Shown one piece after another: positions 12,706 to 23,628 of a stretch of 64,000 nucleotides of DNA. Below the pieces are notes generated by a model that made no database searches, was not told the origin of the DNA, and saw only the letters and a list, made by a program, of their open reading frames with translations. Made by a program: the position numbers and the translations under genes. The DNA is from Pantoea eucrina (GTDB lineage: Bacteria > Pseudomonadota > Gammaproteobacteria > Enterobacterales > Enterobacteriaceae): assembly GCF_001691555.1 (NCBI RefSeq), contig NZ_MAYN01000008.1:2038682-2102681 (forward strand). Reading direction: 5' to 3'. The stretch's first letter is position 1. Every line of letters starts with the position of its first letter.

Positions 12706-13812
12706 TCACCACACCTGTTTAGCAATATCCACGACCAGGCGGATCTTCTGCCACTGTTCCGCTTCGCTCAGGCTGTTGCCCTCTTCGGTAGAGGCAAAAC
12801 CGCACTGCGGACTGAGGCAGATCTGATCGAGGCTGATATACTGCGCCGCTTCCTGCAGCCGCGCTTTGACCTGTTCAGGATCTTCCAGCGCGCCGGTTTT
12901 CGTCGTGATAAGACCGAGTACCGCTTTCTGATGGCCTGGCTTAATGAAGCGCAGCGGCTCAAATCCGCCGGAGCGCTCATTGTCATACTCCAGGAAAAAG
13001 GCGTCGATATTCACGCTGCCGAACAGGATTTCCGCTACCGGCTCATAGCCGCCTTCCGATATCCAGGTAGAACGGAAGTTGCCGCGGCACACGTGCAGCC
13101 CGACGGTGAGATCGGCCGGTTTATCTGCCAGCGCCGCATTCAGCACCTGGGCATAAGTGCGGGCCAGCGCCTGCGGATCGTCGCCGCGTGCGCGGATCTG
13201 TTCCTGCTGCTCCCCGGAGCAGAGATAGGCCCAGACGGTGTCGTCCAGCTGCAGATAGCGGCAGCCGGCAGCATAAAACGCGGCAATAGCGTCTTTATAG
13301 GTCTGCGCCAGATCGGCAAAGTAGGCGTCCAGATCGGGATAAACCGTGGCGTCGATAACCTTGCGGCCGCCGCGGAAATGCAGCACGCTCGGGCTGGGAA
13401 TCGTCATTTTAGCGACCGCGTCGCCGGCGATACTCTTCAGAAAGCGGAAGTGATCCAGCATCGGATGCGCCGGATTAAACGAGACTTTACCGGTGACTTT
13501 TACACCGTGCGCTTTGGTCTGCACGCCGTTGAACTGGATACCCTGCTCCGCTTCGAACAGCTCCACGCCGTTCAGATCGCCAAAGAAATCAAAATGCCAC
13601 CACGCGCGACGGAACTCGCCGTCGGTGACAACCTGCAGGCCATTGGCACGCTGCTGCTCTACCACATGACGGATAGACTGATCTTCCACTTCGCGCAGCT
13701 GCTCAGCGCTAATTTCACCACGGGCGTGCTGCTCGCGTGCCTGTTTGATCGCAGCAGGACGCAGAAAACTGCCGACGGTATCGGCGCGGAACGGGGCATG
13801 CAGAGCGGACAT
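12706..13812 (-). CDS. MetE C-terminal-domain methyltransferase (YxjG/YxjH-like)
   Basis: The 368-residue protein corresponds to the catalytic, C-terminal barrel of cobalamin-independent methionine synthase without the N-terminal half. The start 'FRADTVGSFLRP' and the zinc-site blocks 'GLHVCRGNFR' (His and Cys) and 'LSPQCGF' (Cys) are visible, as is 'YLQLDDTVWAYL'. Proteins of this size are annotated as 5-methyltetrahydropteroyltriglutamate-homocysteine methyltransferase-like (Bacillus YxjG/YxjH). The methyl donor is not predictable. It is a single-gene unit with its own terminator and a GGAGA ribosome site. It is absent from this position in E. coli, so it was probably acquired or translocated. 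Confidence 0.85.
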   Translation of the reverse strand: MSALHAPFRADTVGSFLRPAAIKQAREQHARGEISAEQLREVEDQSIRHVVEQQRANGLQVVTDGEFRRAWWHFDFFGDLNGVELFEAEQGIQFNGVQTKAHGVKVTGKVSFNPAHPMLDHFRFLKSIAGDAVAKMTIPSPSVLHFRGGRKVIDATVYPDLDAYFADLAQTYKDAIAAFYAAGCRYLQLDDTVWAYLCSGEQQEQIRARGDDPQALARTYAQVLNAALADKPADLTVGLHVCRGNFRSTWISEGGYEPVAEILFGSVNIDAFFLEYDNERSGGFEPLRFIKPGHQKAVLGLITTKTGALEDPEQVKARLQEAAQYISLDQICLSPQCGFASTEEGNSLSEAEQWQKIRLVVDIAKQVW

Positions 13813-13981
13813 AGATTCTCCTTGCAGACCGGTAGTTGCGGTCAGGTATAATTTCTCATGGTTATTTTAGCCGTCTGGATGGCTATATGTCCAAAGAGTG
13901 CCACGCTTCAGCGCGCAGGGCAACGGAAGAATTTTCAGCAGACATGAGGAAAATTCACTTTCCTGTGTCCGTTCTTCATAT

Positions 13982-14905
13982 TTATTCAATGGCCGCCCGC
14001 GCAGCGGAGATTTGCGTGTCTGAGAGAGGTAAATAGCCCGCTTCCGCCACCCGGCGCTGCCCCTGCGACGACAGCACCTGATGCAGAAATGCAGCCACCA
14101 GCGGTGGCAGCGGCTTGCCGGGCGGTTTGTTCACATAAATATAGAGTGGCCGCGACCAGGGATAGCGGCCACTGCGGATCGACCCGGCATCAGGCATGAT
14201 GCTTTCACCGGTTCGGGTCACTATCGGCAGCATCCTGACGCCGCTGAGATGAAAGCCAAAGCTGGCGTAGCCGATACTCTCTGGCGTGGCCGCTACCGCC
14301 TGCACCACGGCAGCCGAGCCGGGGAACTCCGCCACGTCAGCGCGAAAATCGCCGCGACAGAGCGCCTGCTGTTTGAAGAAGCCCCAGGTGCCGGAGGCGG
14401 AGTTGCGGCCAAAGCGCTGGATACGCCGCTGCGCCCATTTACCGTCTGCAACGCCTGTATCGCCCCAGCGCTGCGGCACCTGCGTGCCGCCGCAGAGGCG
14501 GGTGACGGAATAGATCGCATCAAGCTGCGGCTGACTGATACTCCGTAACGGATTAGCCTGATTCACCACCACCACCAGCGCATCCATCGCGACCGGGACA
14601 GCGAGCGGTGCGTAGCCGTAACGGGCAATGAAGAGCTGACGTTCATCATTTTGCATCGGCCGGCTCATTGCGCCCAGCTGTGCGGCACCTGCCGCCAGCG
14701 CCGTTGGCGCGGTCGAAGAGCCCGCAGCCTGAACCTGAACGTTAACGCCGGGCGCCTGCAGGCTGAAATCTTCTCCCCACAGCGTCATCAGGTAGCCCAG
14801 CGTGTCGGACCCCACGCTACTGAGATTGCCGGTCAGCATCGCTTTTTGCGCCTGCGCCAGAACCGGGGAGAGCAGCAACAACGTGAAGAGCAGAGATTTC
14901 AGCAT
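13982..14905 (-). CDS. PstS-family phosphate-binding periplasmic protein
   Basis: The 307-residue product starts with a signal peptide (MLKSLLFTLLLLSPVLAQA) and is a class II solute-binding protein of the PstS family. Anion-binding segments are recognisable: 'SSVGSDTLGYLMTLW' near residues 30-44, 'AAGSSTAPTALAAG' near 60-74, and 'FGRNSASGTWGFFK' near 163-176. It lies 65 bases after phoR on the same strand and is probably the third gene of a phoB-phoR unit, with no pstCAB nearby. It is shorter than canonical PstS (about 346 residues). A role in phosphate binding or sensing is inferred. Confidence 0.85.
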   Translation of the reverse strand: MLKSLLFTLLLLSPVLAQAQKAMLTGNLSSVGSDTLGYLMTLWGEDFSLQAPGVNVQVQAAGSSTAPTALAAGAAQLGAMSRPMQNDERQLFIARYGYAPLAVPVAMDALVVVVNQANPLRSISQPQLDAIYSVTRLCGGTQVPQRWGDTGVADGKWAQRRIQRFGRNSASGTWGFFKQQALCRGDFRADVAEFPGSAAVVQAVAATPESIGYASFGFHLSGVRMLPIVTRTGESIMPDAGSIRSGRYPWSRPLYIYVNKPPGKPLPPLVAAFLHQVLSSQGQRRVAEAGYLPLSDTQISAARAAIE

Positions 14906-14970
14906 GGTGCCGCCGTCAGAGAAAAGAGAAATGCTATTGTGGCGCGCCGGCGAAAGCGGCGCAATGCTGA

Positions 14971-16281
14971 TTACCCTGCCCGTTCCTGCGCGGCCTCTTC
15001 CACAATCAGACGCGACGGCAGCAGAAAGCGAAAGCAGGTCTCCTGATGCGGCTGGCTGGTGATCTCCAGCCGGGCGTTGTGATGGCTCAGCGCATGCTTG
15101 ACGATCGCCAGCCCCAGTCCGCTGCCCCCTGTTGCCCGGGAACGCGCTTTATCAACGCGGTAAAAGCGCTCCGTCAGGCGCGGCAGATGCTCTTCGCTGA
15201 TGCCGGGGCCGTTATCGCAAACTTTAAACTCTGCCCCCTGTCGCGTGCGCAGCCAGCTGACAGTGATATGGGTGCCTTCCGGCGTGTGATTAACCGCGTT
15301 ATAGACCAGGTTAGAGATAGCGCTGCGCAGCTGCTCGTCGTTACCCAGTACGCGCAGATGAGGATCGGTTTGAAAGTGAATAACGTGACGCCCCTGGCTC
15401 AGCGTTTCCGCTTCGCGCTGCAGCAGATGCAGCATGGCCGGCACGTCGACCCGCTCTTTGAGATCGAGCGCCGGCGCCGCCTCAATGCGTGACAGCGTCA
15501 GCAGCTGCCTGACCAGACTGTCCATGCGCCGGGTCTGCTCCTGCATCGTACCCAGCGCTTTGCTGCGCGTGCGCGCATTCATCGCCTCATCGTCCATCAT
15601 CTCCAGATAGCCCTGCAGCACCGTGAGCGGCGTGCGCAGTTCATGACTGACGTTGGCAAAAAAGTTGCGGCGGGCGCCCTCCAGCTGATGCATCTGGGTC
15701 ACGTCGCGCGCCACCATCAGCCACTGCCCTTCACTGTAAGGCATCACGCGGAACTCCATGTGCCGCTGATTGTTCAGCACCACCGTCAGCGGCCGGTCAA
15801 AATCGCGCTGGCGGATATAGCGGGAGAATTCCGGATAGCGCAGCAGGTTGAGAATATTCTGGCCGTTATCCTCCGGCCAGCGCAGCCCCAGATGCTGCTG
15901 AGCGAGGCCGTTACACCAGAAAATGGTTCCCTCTTCGGTGGTCAGCACCACGGCATCCGGCAGCGACTCCGCGCCGCTGCGAAAGCGTTTGATCAGGTTT
16001 CCCAGTTCGCGACGGCGGCGGCGGTTACGCAGCTGCATCTGATAAAGGCCATAAAACAGCGGCTCCCAGCTGCCGCGCCCGGTGGGTGGTGTCATTGAGC
16101 GGTCGACCCACAGCCAGTGGGAGAGACGCATCAGGTTAGCGAAATGCCAGAGCAGAACGCCTGAAACAGCAGCCAGCAGCCACCACGGCAGATAGCCAGA
16201 CAGCAGGCCGAGCAGCAGCGCAGGCAGACAGGCCAGCGCCAGCTCGGTCAGTAATCGCTTCCAGGAGAGGCGTTCCAGCAC
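14971..16281 (-). CDS. phoR: Phosphate regulon sensor kinase PhoR
   Basis: PhoR is a 436-residue membrane histidine kinase. Two membrane segments lie in the first 48 residues, then a basic cytoplasmic linker (NRRRRREL), a PAS domain around 100-195 ('[20 protein letters not shown]'), a HisKA domain with His213 in '[10 protein letters not shown]', and an HATPase domain ('[22 protein letters not shown]', '[14 protein letters not shown]'). It autophosphorylates under phosphate limitation and passes phosphate to PhoB. It starts 15 bases after phoB. A PstS-like gene follows. Confidence 0.96.
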   Translation of the reverse strand: MLERLSWKRLLTELALACLPALLLGLLSGYLPWWLLAAVSGVLLWHFANLMRLSHWLWVDRSMTPPTGRGSWEPLFYGLYQMQLRNRRRRRELGNLIKRFRSGAESLPDAVVLTTEEGTIFWCNGLAQQHLGLRWPEDNGQNILNLLRYPEFSRYIRQRDFDRPLTVVLNNQRHMEFRVMPYSEGQWLMVARDVTQMHQLEGARRNFFANVSHELRTPLTVLQGYLEMMDDEAMNARTRSKALGTMQEQTRRMDSLVRQLLTLSRIEAAPALDLKERVDVPAMLHLLQREAETLSQGRHVIHFQTDPHLRVLGNDEQLRSAISNLVYNAVNHTPEGTHITVSWLRTRQGAEFKVCDNGPGISEEHLPRLTERFYRVDKARSRATGGSGLGLAIVKHALSHHNARLEITSQPHQETCFRFLLPSRLIVEEAAQERAG

Positions 16282-16296
16282 GGTAGCAGGCTCCGT

Positions 16297-16986
16297 TTAG
16301 TAGCGGGCAGAGAAACGGTACCCTGTTCCGCGTACGGTTTGTACCATGCGGTCATGGCCGGAGGTTTCCAGTGCTTTACGCAGGCGACGGATATGGACAT
16401 CCACGGTGCGATCTTCGACATACACATTGGTGCCCCAGACGTGGTTCAGCAGCTGTTCACGACTGTAGACCCGCTCAGGATGCGTCATAAAAAAATGCAG
16501 CAGTTTATATTCAGTCGGCCCCATCTCCAGCGGCGTGGTTTCCGACATCACGCGATGTGAGGAGGGATCGAGACTCAGTCCCTGCATCTCAATCACCTCT
16601 TCGACCGCCATCGGGGAGATACGCCGCATCACGGCTTTGATGCGCGCCATCAGCTCTTTTGGTGAGAACGGCTTGGTGATGTAATCGTCGGCACCCACTT
16701 CCAGCCCGCGCACGCGATCTTCTTCTTCACCGCGCGCGGTCAGCATCATGACCGGGATATCGCGCGTCATGGCTTCACGCTTCAGATGCTTAATAAACTG
16801 AATGCCGCTGCCGCCGGGTAACATCCAGTCCAGCAGGATCAGATCGGGCCAGGGCTCAATCAGCCGGCTAATCGCGCTGTCATAATCGTCCGCTTCGATT
16901 GGCTGGTAGTCATTCTGTTCCAGCACAAAACATAACATCTCCCGGATGGGTGCTTCATCTTCCACAACCAAAATGCGCTTGGCCAT
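16297..16986 (-). CDS. phoB: Phosphate regulon response regulator PhoB
   Basis: PhoB is a 229-residue OmpR-type regulator. Its receiver domain has the phosphoacceptor Asp53 in '[11 protein letters not shown]' and the conserved Lys in '[13 protein letters not shown]'. A winged-helix domain follows ('[33 protein letters not shown]'). It activates genes preceded by Pho boxes, including its own. Its promoter region carries a very strong Pho box. The ribosome site AGGAG lies 6 bases before ATG. Confidence 0.97.
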   Translation of the reverse strand: MAKRILVVEDEAPIREMLCFVLEQNDYQPIEADDYDSAISRLIEPWPDLILLDWMLPGGSGIQFIKHLKREAMTRDIPVMMLTARGEEEDRVRGLEVGADDYITKPFSPKELMARIKAVMRRISPMAVEEVIEMQGLSLDPSSHRVMSETTPLEMGPTEYKLLHFFMTHPERVYSREQLLNHVWGTNVYVEDRTVDVHIRRLRKALETSGHDRMVQTVRGTGYRFSARY

Positions 16987-17038
16987 TATTGCTCCTGCGA
17001 GTGTGACGGGATGTCACTGGGATATGCGGCGTCATTAT

Positions 17039-17068
17039 GCGTCAGTTTTATGACACTTTTATGAAAAA
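17039..17068 (-). promoter_or_regulatory. Pho box of phoBR
   Basis: Read on the minus strand, the site is a run of 11-base direct repeats: TTTTCAT-AAAA, GTGTCAT-AAAA, CTGACGC-ATAA, with TGAC starting a fourth. This fits the Pho-box pattern (CTGTCAT repeats with A/T spacers) and is almost the sequence in front of E. coli phoB. It lies about 53 bases upstream of the phoB start and indicates positive autoregulation by PhoB-P. Confidence 0.9.
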
Positions 17069-17144
17069 CCCTGCCCGTAAGCAAGAGATAAAAACGGCAG
17101 CATCACCGGCAAAAACGTGTTTTTTCCTTTACGGCCGAAGCCGT

Positions 17145-17150
17145 TATACT
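17145..17150 (+). promoter_or_regulatory. Probable -10 of the sbcDC promoter
   Basis: TATACT lies 29 bases before the sbcD start. The matching -35 region, about 17 bases upstream, is poor (TTTTCC), so the promoter is a suggestion only. Confidence 0.45.
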
Positions 17151-17178
17151 GGCCGCCAGCTTTCAGGCAGGACACCCC

Positions 17179-18396
17179 ATGCGCATTATTCACACCGCAG
17201 ACTGGCATCTCGGTCAGTTTTTTTACAGCAAGAGTCGCGCCGCAGAACATCAGGCTTTTCTCGACTGGCTGCTCCGGCAAATTGCTGAGCATCAGGTTGA
17301 TGCACTGATCGTGGCAGGCGATCTGTTTGATACCGGCTCGCCCCCCAGTTATGCCCGTGAAATGTTTAACCGGTTCGTCGTCGCGCTACAGCCCAGCGGC
17401 TGTCAGCTGATTGTGCTGGCGGGCAATCACGATTCGGTTGCCACGCTGAATGAGTCGCGTGAACTGCTGGCCTGCCTCAATACCCGGGTGATCACCAGCG
17501 CCACGCCCGGCGGCGAACAGCAGGTGCTGGCGCTGATGCGCCGTGACGGATCGCCGGGCGCACTGCTGTGCGCCATACCCTATCTGCGCCCGCGCGATAT
17601 TCTGCGCAGCCGGGCCGGTCAGTCCGGTCGCGACAAACAGCTGTCGCTGCTGCAGGCGATTGAACAGCACTATCAGCACTGCTACAACGCTGCCGTGGCA
17701 GAACGAGACCGGCTGGATCAGCCGCTGCCGATCATCGCCACCGGCCACCTCACTACCGTGGGCGTGACCAAAAGCGACGCGGTACGCGATATCTATATCG
17801 GCACGCTGGATGCGTTTCCGGCGCAGGCGTTTCCGCCCGCAGACTATATTGCGCTCGGCCATATTCACCGCGCGCAGCGGATTGGCGGCACGGATCATAT
17901 TCGCTACAGCGGCTCCCCTATCCCGCTCAGCTTTGATGAAACCGGACGAGATAAAAGCGTCTTTCTGCTCGATTTTAGCAGCACGCTGGAGCGCGTCACT
18001 GCGCTGCCTGTACCCGCCTTTCAGCCTATGCAGATGCTAAAAGGATCGATGGCAGACATTGAGGCACAGCTGGCACAGTTTGCGCGCTATGACGAGCCGC
18101 TGCCGGTATGGCTGGATATTGAGATCACCACGCAGGAGTATCTCACCGATCTGCAGCGGCGTATTGAACAGCTCACAGCCACCCTGCCGGTAGAGGTGCT
18201 GCTGGTGCGCCGCAGTCGTACGCTGCGTCAGCGCAGCCTGGAGCAGCTCACTAATGAAACACTGAGCGAGTTAAAGGTAGAAGAGGTGTTTGCCCGTCGT
18301 CTGGCGCAGGAGTCAGAGCTGGACGCGCAGCAGAGTGACGGGCTGACCCGCCTGTTTCGCACCGCGCTGGCTGCGCTGGAGGATCCATCCGCATGA
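17179..18396 (+). CDS. sbcD: SbcCD exonuclease, nuclease subunit SbcD
   Basis: SbcD is a 405-residue Mre11-type metallophosphoesterase that, with SbcC, opens DNA hairpins and processes blocked ends. All metal-binding motifs are present: 'HTADWHLG' near residues 4-11, '[10 protein letters not shown]' near 46-55, 'LAGNHDSVA' near 80-88, and 'ALGHIHRAQ' near 221-229. It overlaps the sbcC start by 4 bases (ATGA), so subunit synthesis is coupled. It is divergent from phoB. Confidence 0.96.
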   Translation: MRIIHTADWHLGQFFYSKSRAAEHQAFLDWLLRQIAEHQVDALIVAGDLFDTGSPPSYAREMFNRFVVALQPSGCQLIVLAGNHDSVATLNESRELLACLNTRVITSATPGGEQQVLALMRRDGSPGALLCAIPYLRPRDILRSRAGQSGRDKQLSLLQAIEQHYQHCYNAAVAERDRLDQPLPIIATGHLTTVGVTKSDAVRDIYIGTLDAFPAQAFPPADYIALGHIHRAQRIGGTDHIRYSGSPIPLSFDETGRDKSVFLLDFSSTLERVTALPVPAFQPMQMLKGSMADIEAQLAQFARYDEPLPVWLDIEITTQEYLTDLQRRIEQLTATLPVEVLLVRRSRTLRQRSLEQLTNETLSELKVEEVFARRLAQESELDAQQSDGLTRLFRTALAALEDPSA

Positions 18397-21300
18397 AAAT
18401 TCTGACGTTACGTTTTAAAAATCTCAACGCGCTGCGCGGCGAATGGCTGATCGACTTCCGTCAGGAGCCGTTTGCCAGCAACGGCCTGTTTGCCATCACG
18501 GGTGCCACCGGCGCCGGGAAAACCACGCTGCTCGATGCCATCTGTCTGGCGCTCTATCACCAGACGCCGCGCCTTGGCGGACTGTCGCAGAGTGAAAATC
18601 AGCTGATGACGCGCGACACCGCCGAGTGTCTGGCCGAAGTGGAGTTTGAAGTTAAAGGTGAGGCCTGGCGCGCTTTCTGGAGCCAGAACCGCGCACGCGG
18701 TCAGGCTGACGGCAAGCTGCAGGCGCCACGCGTTGAGCTGGCGCGGGTCGCCGATAACCAGATCGTGGCGGATAAAGTCGGCGATAAGCTGAAAGCCATA
18801 GAGTCGCTCTCCGGGCTTGATTTTGCCCGCTTCACCCGTTCAATGATGCTGTCGCAGGGTCAGTTTGCGGCATTTCTGAACGCCCGGCCCGGCGAGCGCG
18901 CCGAACTGCTGGAGGAGCTGACCGGGACCGAAATTTATGGCGATATCTCCATCCATATCTTTGAACGCTGGCGCGCGGCGCGCGCGGCGCTTGAAACGCT
19001 GCGCGCCCGTGCCGGCGGCATGACGCTACTGGATGAGGCGCAGCGTGCGGCGCTCACACAGCAGCTGAACACATTAAGCGCTGAAGAAGTCGCGCTGAAT
19101 ACCCAGCTCACGCAGGCGCAGGAACAGCAGCAGTGGCTGACGCAGGCGCAGCAGCTGACGCAGGAGCAGCAGATCGCTGCCGCAGCGCGTCAGGCTGCCG
19201 AACAGGCGTGGCAGCAGGCGCATACAGATCGCCAGCGACTGGCGCGCGCCGAACCGGCAGAGAAGCTGCGTGCCGGGCTGCAGCTGCGCGGGCAGCTGCA
19301 GCAGGACAGCGATGCACAGCAGCAGCTGATCCGCCAGCTGCAGCAGCAGCAACAGCAGGCTGAAGCGACGCTGCAGCAGGCAGAACACGGCTATCAGCAG
19401 GCGCTGCAGATGCGCGATGATGCGGCCGGGGCGGGACAGCAGCTTGAAACGCTGCTGACGGAGCAGGTGCTGCCGCTCGATCAGCAGATAGCGCGCACCG
19501 CACAACAGCTGAGTGAACAGCAGCAGCTGCTGACACAGCAACAGCAGGCGGTCGTGCAGAGCGAACAGGCGCTGCAGCAGCAGCAGCAGGCGAGTGAACG
19601 CTTACAGCAACAGCTGGCGGAACAGCAGGCGTGGCGCACGCGCGAAGCGGCTACCGCGGGCTGGGGGCCAGAGCTGGCGCGCTGGCAGGCGGATATCGAT
19701 CATCTTGAGGGGCGTGAACAGGCGGCGACGCAGCTTGCCGGACAGCGGCAGCGGCAGCGACAGCAGCTGGCGCAGCAGCAGCAGGCGCTGGCGGCGCGCG
19801 AACAGGCGGCTCAGCCATTAGCGCAGGCGGAAGCGGAGAGCCGCCAGCAGCGCGAACAGGCTGAGCAGGCGCTAACCTCTCTGGAAAATCAGCAGCGCAG
19901 CGCCGATCTGCGTGACGCCCTCGCCCGCTATCAGCAGCAGCGTGCCCCGCGTCAGCAGCTGACGCTGCTGGCCGCGCAGTGGCAATCGCTGCAGCCGCAG
20001 CGCATACAGCGCGCTACCCGGCTGAAGCAGCTGCAGCAGAGTTACCGGGAGGATGAAGCGACGCTGCAGACGCTGCGCGACAGCTGGAAGCGCGAGCAGC
20101 AGGCGCTGCTCGATCTGCGTCGCCTGTGTGAACTGGAACGGACCATCGCCCGGCTGGCTGATGAGCGCGCCAGGTTACAGCCTGACACCCCCTGCCCGCT
20201 GTGTGGTTCCTGTCAGCATCCGGCGATAGCGGAATATCAGCAGGTCAGACCGGATGACAATCAGCAGCGACTTGCCGCGCTGGAGACGGCCGTCGCACAG
20301 CTAAAAGAGTCAGGTACGGCACAGGGCGAACAGCAAAAACTCTCCCTGCAGCAGCAGCAGGCGCTTGAAGAGGAGCTGGCTGAACTGGATCGCCAGCTGG
20401 CGGCACTGGATAGCGAGTGGCAGGCGCTGTGCGCTACTCTGGGGCTGCACTATACGCCTGCACAGCATGCGGAATTCACCGCCTGGCAGCAGCTGCTGGA
20501 GGCGCAGGCGCTGACGGAGCAACAGCAGCTGCAGGCGCGCGAGCAGGCGGCGGCAGCGCTGCAGCAGGCCAAAGATGCGCATCTGCAGCAGCAGCAGCAG
20601 TGGCAGCAGCACCAGCAGCAGCAGCAGCTTGCGCAGCAGCAGCTGGAGAGCGCACAGCAGCAGCTGGCCGATCTGGAACAGCGCCTCCGGGATGAGCAGC
20701 AGGCGCTGCAGCAGTATACGACGCGGCTGACAGAGCAGCTCAGTGCCCATCAGCTTATTCTGCCGGACGCCGCCGGACGCGCCAGTTGGCTCGCTGCACA
20801 GCAGCAGCGCTGGCAGCGCTGGCAGGAAAGTGAGCAGTTACTGACTTCTCTGCAGCCGCAGCTCGCCAGAGCCGGAAGCGAGCAGCACAGCCTGCAGCAG
20901 ACGCTGCAGCGTGAACAGCAGCAGCAGGAGAGCCTGCAGCGCGCTCTGACGCTGATGCAGCAGCAGCAGCAGGAGCAACAGCAGCAGCGCAACCAGCTGT
21001 TTGGGTCGCGCAGCGTGACGGAGGCGCGCCAGCAGCAGCACGCGCGACTGCAGCAGCAGGAACAGGCGCTGGCACAGGCGCTGCAGCAGCGGCAGCAGGC
21101 GCACAGCGGGCTGCACAGCCTGCAGGGGCAGCTGGCGCAAACGCACAGCCAGCAGAAAGCTCTGACAGAGCGTCTGCAGCAGGCTGAGCAGCAGTTCTGC
21201 CAGGCGCTGCAGCAGAGCGCGTTTGCGGATGAAGCGGCGCTACGCGCGGCGCTGCTGCCGGAGGAGACGCTGCAGCAGTTGCGCACACAGCTGCAGCAGC

Positions 21301-22070
21301 TGGAGCAGCAGCGTTTGCAACAGATCGCCCGCGATGAGCAGCTGGAGCAGCGACTGACGCAGCATCAGCAGCAGCGTCCGGCTGGCCTCAGCGATGAGCA
21401 GGCTGCCACGCTCAGCCAGCAGCTTGAGACGTTACGTCTGACGCTGCGTGATAACGCGCGCCAGCAGGGAGAAGCGCAGCAGCAGCTGCAGAGTGATGCG
21501 GCCCTGCGTCAGCAGCAGCAGACGCTGCTGGCAGAGATCGCTGCCGATGAAGCTGAGCTGGTGCAGCTAAGCCGCCTCAACGATCTGATTGGTTCAGCCA
21601 AAGGGGATAAGTTCCGGCGTTTTGCTCAGGGGTTAACGCTGGATCATCTGGTATGGCTGGCAAATCGTCAGCTCGATCGCCTGCATGGCCGCTATCTGCT
21701 GCAGCGACGCCTCAGCGATGAGCTGGAGCTGGAGGTGGTGGATACCTGGCAGGCGGACGCCACCCGCGATACCCGGACGCTTTCGGGTGGTGAAAGTTTT
21801 CTGGTGAGTCTGGCGCTGGCGCTGGCGCTTTCCGACCTGGTCAGCCATAAAACCCGCATTGAATCCCTGTTTCTCGATGAAGGGTTTGGCACGCTTGATG
21901 CGGAAACGCTGGATACCGCGCTCGACGCGCTGGATGCGCTTAACGCCAGCGGGAAAACCATTGGCGTGATCAGCCACGTTGAGGCGATGAAAGAGCGTAT
22001 TCCGGTTCAGATCCGGGTACGAAAAATGAATGGTCTGGGATACAGCAAGCTGCTGCTGCCGGGTGAGTAA
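18393..22070 (+). CDS. sbcC: SbcCD exonuclease, ATPase subunit SbcC (long, Gln-rich coiled coil)
   Basis: SbcC is the Rad50-like SMC ATPase partner of SbcD. The Walker A motif '[16 protein letters not shown]' lies near residue 36. The zinc hook 'CPLCGSC' lies near residue 604 between two coiled-coil arms, and the ABC signature '[20 protein letters not shown]' and Walker B '[13 protein letters not shown]' are in the last 110 residues. At 1225 residues it is about 175 longer than E. coli SbcC (1048). The excess lies in arms extremely rich in glutamine, encoded mostly by CAG, with repeated QQQQ runs. The head domains look normal, so the protein should be active; the effect of the arm expansion is unknown. 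Confidence 0.95.
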   Translation: MKILTLRFKNLNALRGEWLIDFRQEPFASNGLFAITGATGAGKTTLLDAICLALYHQTPRLGGLSQSENQLMTRDTAECLAEVEFEVKGEAWRAFWSQNRARGQADGKLQAPRVELARVADNQIVADKVGDKLKAIESLSGLDFARFTRSMMLSQGQFAAFLNARPGERAELLEELTGTEIYGDISIHIFERWRAARAALETLRARAGGMTLLDEAQRAALTQQLNTLSAEEVALNTQLTQAQEQQQWLTQAQQLTQEQQIAAAARQAAEQAWQQAHTDRQRLARAEPAEKLRAGLQLRGQLQQDSDAQQQLIRQLQQQQQQAEATLQQAEHGYQQALQMRDDAAGAGQQLETLLTEQVLPLDQQIARTAQQLSEQQQLLTQQQQAVVQSEQALQQQQQASERLQQQLAEQQAWRTREAATAGWGPELARWQADIDHLEGREQAATQLAGQRQRQRQQLAQQQQALAAREQAAQPLAQAEAESRQQREQAEQALTSLENQQRSADLRDALARYQQQRAPRQQLTLLAAQWQSLQPQRIQRATRLKQLQQSYREDEATLQTLRDSWKREQQALLDLRRLCELERTIARLADERARLQPDTPCPLCGSCQHPAIAEYQQVRPDDNQQRLAALETAVAQLKESGTAQGEQQKLSLQQQQALEEELAELDRQLAALDSEWQALCATLGLHYTPAQHAEFTAWQQLLEAQALTEQQQLQAREQAAAALQQAKDAHLQQQQQWQQHQQQQQLAQQQLESAQQQLADLEQRLRDEQQALQQYTTRLTEQLSAHQLILPDAAGRASWLAAQQQRWQRWQESEQLLTSLQPQLARAGSEQHSLQQTLQREQQQQESLQRALTLMQQQQQEQQQQRNQLFGSRSVTEARQQQHARLQQQEQALAQALQQRQQAHSGLHSLQGQLAQTHSQQKALTERLQQAEQQFCQALQQSAFADEAALRAALLPEETLQQLRTQLQQLEQQRLQQIARDEQLEQRLTQHQQQRPAGLSDEQAATLSQQLETLRLTLRDNARQQGEAQQQLQSDAALRQQQQTLLAEIAADEAELVQLSRLNDLIGSAKGDKFRRFAQGLTLDHLVWLANRQLDRLHGRYLLQRRLSDELELEVVDTWQADATRDTRTLSGGESFLVSLALALALSDLVSHKTRIESLFLDEGFGTLDAETLDTALDALDALNASGKTIGVISHVEAMKERIPVQIRVRKMNGLGYSKLLLPGE

Positions 22071-22173
22071 CCTGCGACTGATTCTGGTTCTGCAGAGAGT
22101 CAGAGGAATGCCATAGCTTTCCGCCCGGCGCGCGGTAGACTCAGCGGCTGACTTCCGTTTATCAGGCTCTGTT

Positions 22174-22563
22174 ATGAAAATACCGTTTATTGCCGCCGCA
22201 GCGGGCCTGCTGCTGACAACGCTGATGCTGAATGGCTGCGCCCGTTCGCCTGCCGTTCAGCCCGTCGCATCAGCCAACCTGTGTGAGCCGGATGCGGCGC
22301 TGGAAAGCTCTTCCTGCCACTGGACGCGCAGCGTTCAGCATCAGCTTAACCAGCAGTTCCGCGATGCGGCACGCTATGCCGGACAGCAGTGCTGGCTGCG
22401 ACTGGAGTGGCAGGCCAGCGGGCGCTTTGCCGTCACCCAGACGCAGGGTGACGAGGCGCTGTGCCTGCGCGCCTGGCAGCTGGTTGCCCGGTCCGGCGCG
22501 CTGCCCCCGCCGCCCGATCGCACGCAGCCGGCGTGGTTTGGTTTTGCGCCGCATACGTCATAA
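22174..22563 (+). CDS. Small lipoprotein made of a TolA domain-III-like module
   Basis: The 129-residue product has a lipoprotein leader ending in the lipobox MLNGC (Cys near residue 22). The mature part resembles the C-terminal domain III of TolA: '[22 protein letters not shown]', then '[10 protein letters not shown]' and 'ALPPPPD' align with 'YDASSYAGKTCTLRI', 'GDPALCQAA' and 'IPKPPS' of E. coli TolA. The two cysteines of the TolA-III disulfide are conserved. There is no TolA membrane anchor or long helical stalk. It could modulate Tol-Pal or act as a decoy for agents that bind TolA; both are inferences. It overlaps the convergent mak gene by 6 bases. Confidence 0.75.
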   Translation: MKIPFIAAAAGLLLTTLMLNGCARSPAVQPVASANLCEPDAALESSSCHWTRSVQHQLNQQFRDAARYAGQQCWLRLEWQASGRFAVTQTQGDEALCLRAWQLVARSGALPPPPDRTQPAWFGFAPHTS

Positions 22564-23481
22564 CGTTGCCTGCCCTTCCAGCGGCCAGAGCCAGGCTGCA
22601 CCGCGCACGCCGCTGGAATCGCCGTGCAGCGCTTTACGTACCGGCGTTTCACACTCGCGGCCAAACACCCAGGGTTTCATCAGGACGGGCAGCGTCTGAT
22701 ACAGGCGATCCACATTACTCATACCGCCGCCCAGCACAATCACGTCGGGATCGAGCAGATTCACTACCTGCGCCAGCGCTTTCGCCAGCCGCTGTTCGTA
22801 GCGGCGCATCGCCTGCTCCGCCAGCGGATCCTGCTGCGCGATCAGCTGCATAATCTCCGCGCCTTTCAGCGCCTGTCCGCTCAGCCGCTGGTAGTCAGTG
22901 GCAAAACCGGTGCCGGAGACAAAGGTTTCAATACATCCCCGTAAGCCGCAGTAGCACGGTACTTCCTGCTGAAAGCGCTGCTCGTCGGCATCCATCCACG
23001 GCAGCGGATTGTGCCCCCACTCGCCGGCGTTGCCATTTAGCCCGATGCGCGACACGCCGTTCATGGCGATCCCCGCGCCGGATCCGGTGCCGATGATCAC
23101 CGCAAACACCAGCGGCTGACCGGCGCCGGCGCCGTCCGTGGCTTCAGAGACCGCCAGACAGTTTGCATCATTGGCAATACGCACCTCCCGGCTCAGCGCC
23201 TGCGCCAGATCTTTGTCCAGCGGCTGACCGTTCAGCCAGGTGGAGTTGGCATTTTTAACCCGCTGCGCATAAGGCGAAATCGAGCCGGGAATACCGACCC
23301 CGACGCTGCCCCGTTCTCCGGTCTGCGCCTCGGCCAGACGGACCAAATCCGCCATCGCCCCGACCGTGGCAGCGTAGTCGTTGCGCGGGGTATTCACGCG
23401 ATGGCGGAACAGCTGCAGGCCGTCATCAGATAAAGCAATAACCTCTGTCTTGGTGCCGCCTAAATCGATACCGATACGCAC
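22558..23481 (-). CDS. mak: Fructokinase Mak
   Basis: Mak is a 307-residue ROK-family sugar kinase that phosphorylates fructose (and mannose) with ATP. The N-terminal phosphate loop '[11 protein letters not shown]', the substrate block '[17 protein letters not shown]', the zinc site '[10 protein letters not shown]...[12 protein letters not shown]' and the C-terminal '[24 protein letters not shown]' closely match E. coli Mak. It is divergent from rdgC, as in E. coli, and converges on the TolA-like lipoprotein gene. Confidence 0.94.
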   Translation of the reverse strand: MRIGIDLGGTKTEVIALSDDGLQLFRHRVNTPRNDYAATVGAMADLVRLAEAQTGERGSVGVGIPGSISPYAQRVKNANSTWLNGQPLDKDLAQALSREVRIANDANCLAVSEATDGAGAGQPLVFAVIIGTGSGAGIAMNGVSRIGLNGNAGEWGHNPLPWMDADEQRFQQEVPCYCGLRGCIETFVSGTGFATDYQRLSGQALKGAEIMQLIAQQDPLAEQAMRRYEQRLAKALAQVVNLLDPDVIVLGGGMSNVDRLYQTLPVLMKPWVFGRECETPVRKALHGDSSGVRGAAWLWPLEGQATL

Positions 23482-23628
23482 GGGTTATTCCTCATTATTC
23501 ACATGGGGTGGAGATACAGTAGAGGGGCCATTCGGGAAAGGCAATGAAACCCGGCGCAGGTTTCGCTATCATGCGCGCTCCCTGTTTGAGACTTGTGCGC
23601 CCGATCGCACCCACGGTAAGGAATCCCG

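Noticed and set aside
12646..13851. 401-codon plus-strand frame opposite the MetE-like gene
   Set aside because: The minus-strand frame has clear family motifs and a terminator; the opposite frame has no recognisable domain or ribosome site.
19074..21288. Leu-, Ala- or Cys-rich frames and apparent trinucleotide array inside sbcC, considered as repeat array or CRISPR
   Set aside because: They are the complement and shifted readings of CAG codons in the coiled-coil arms. There is no regular repeat-spacer structure.
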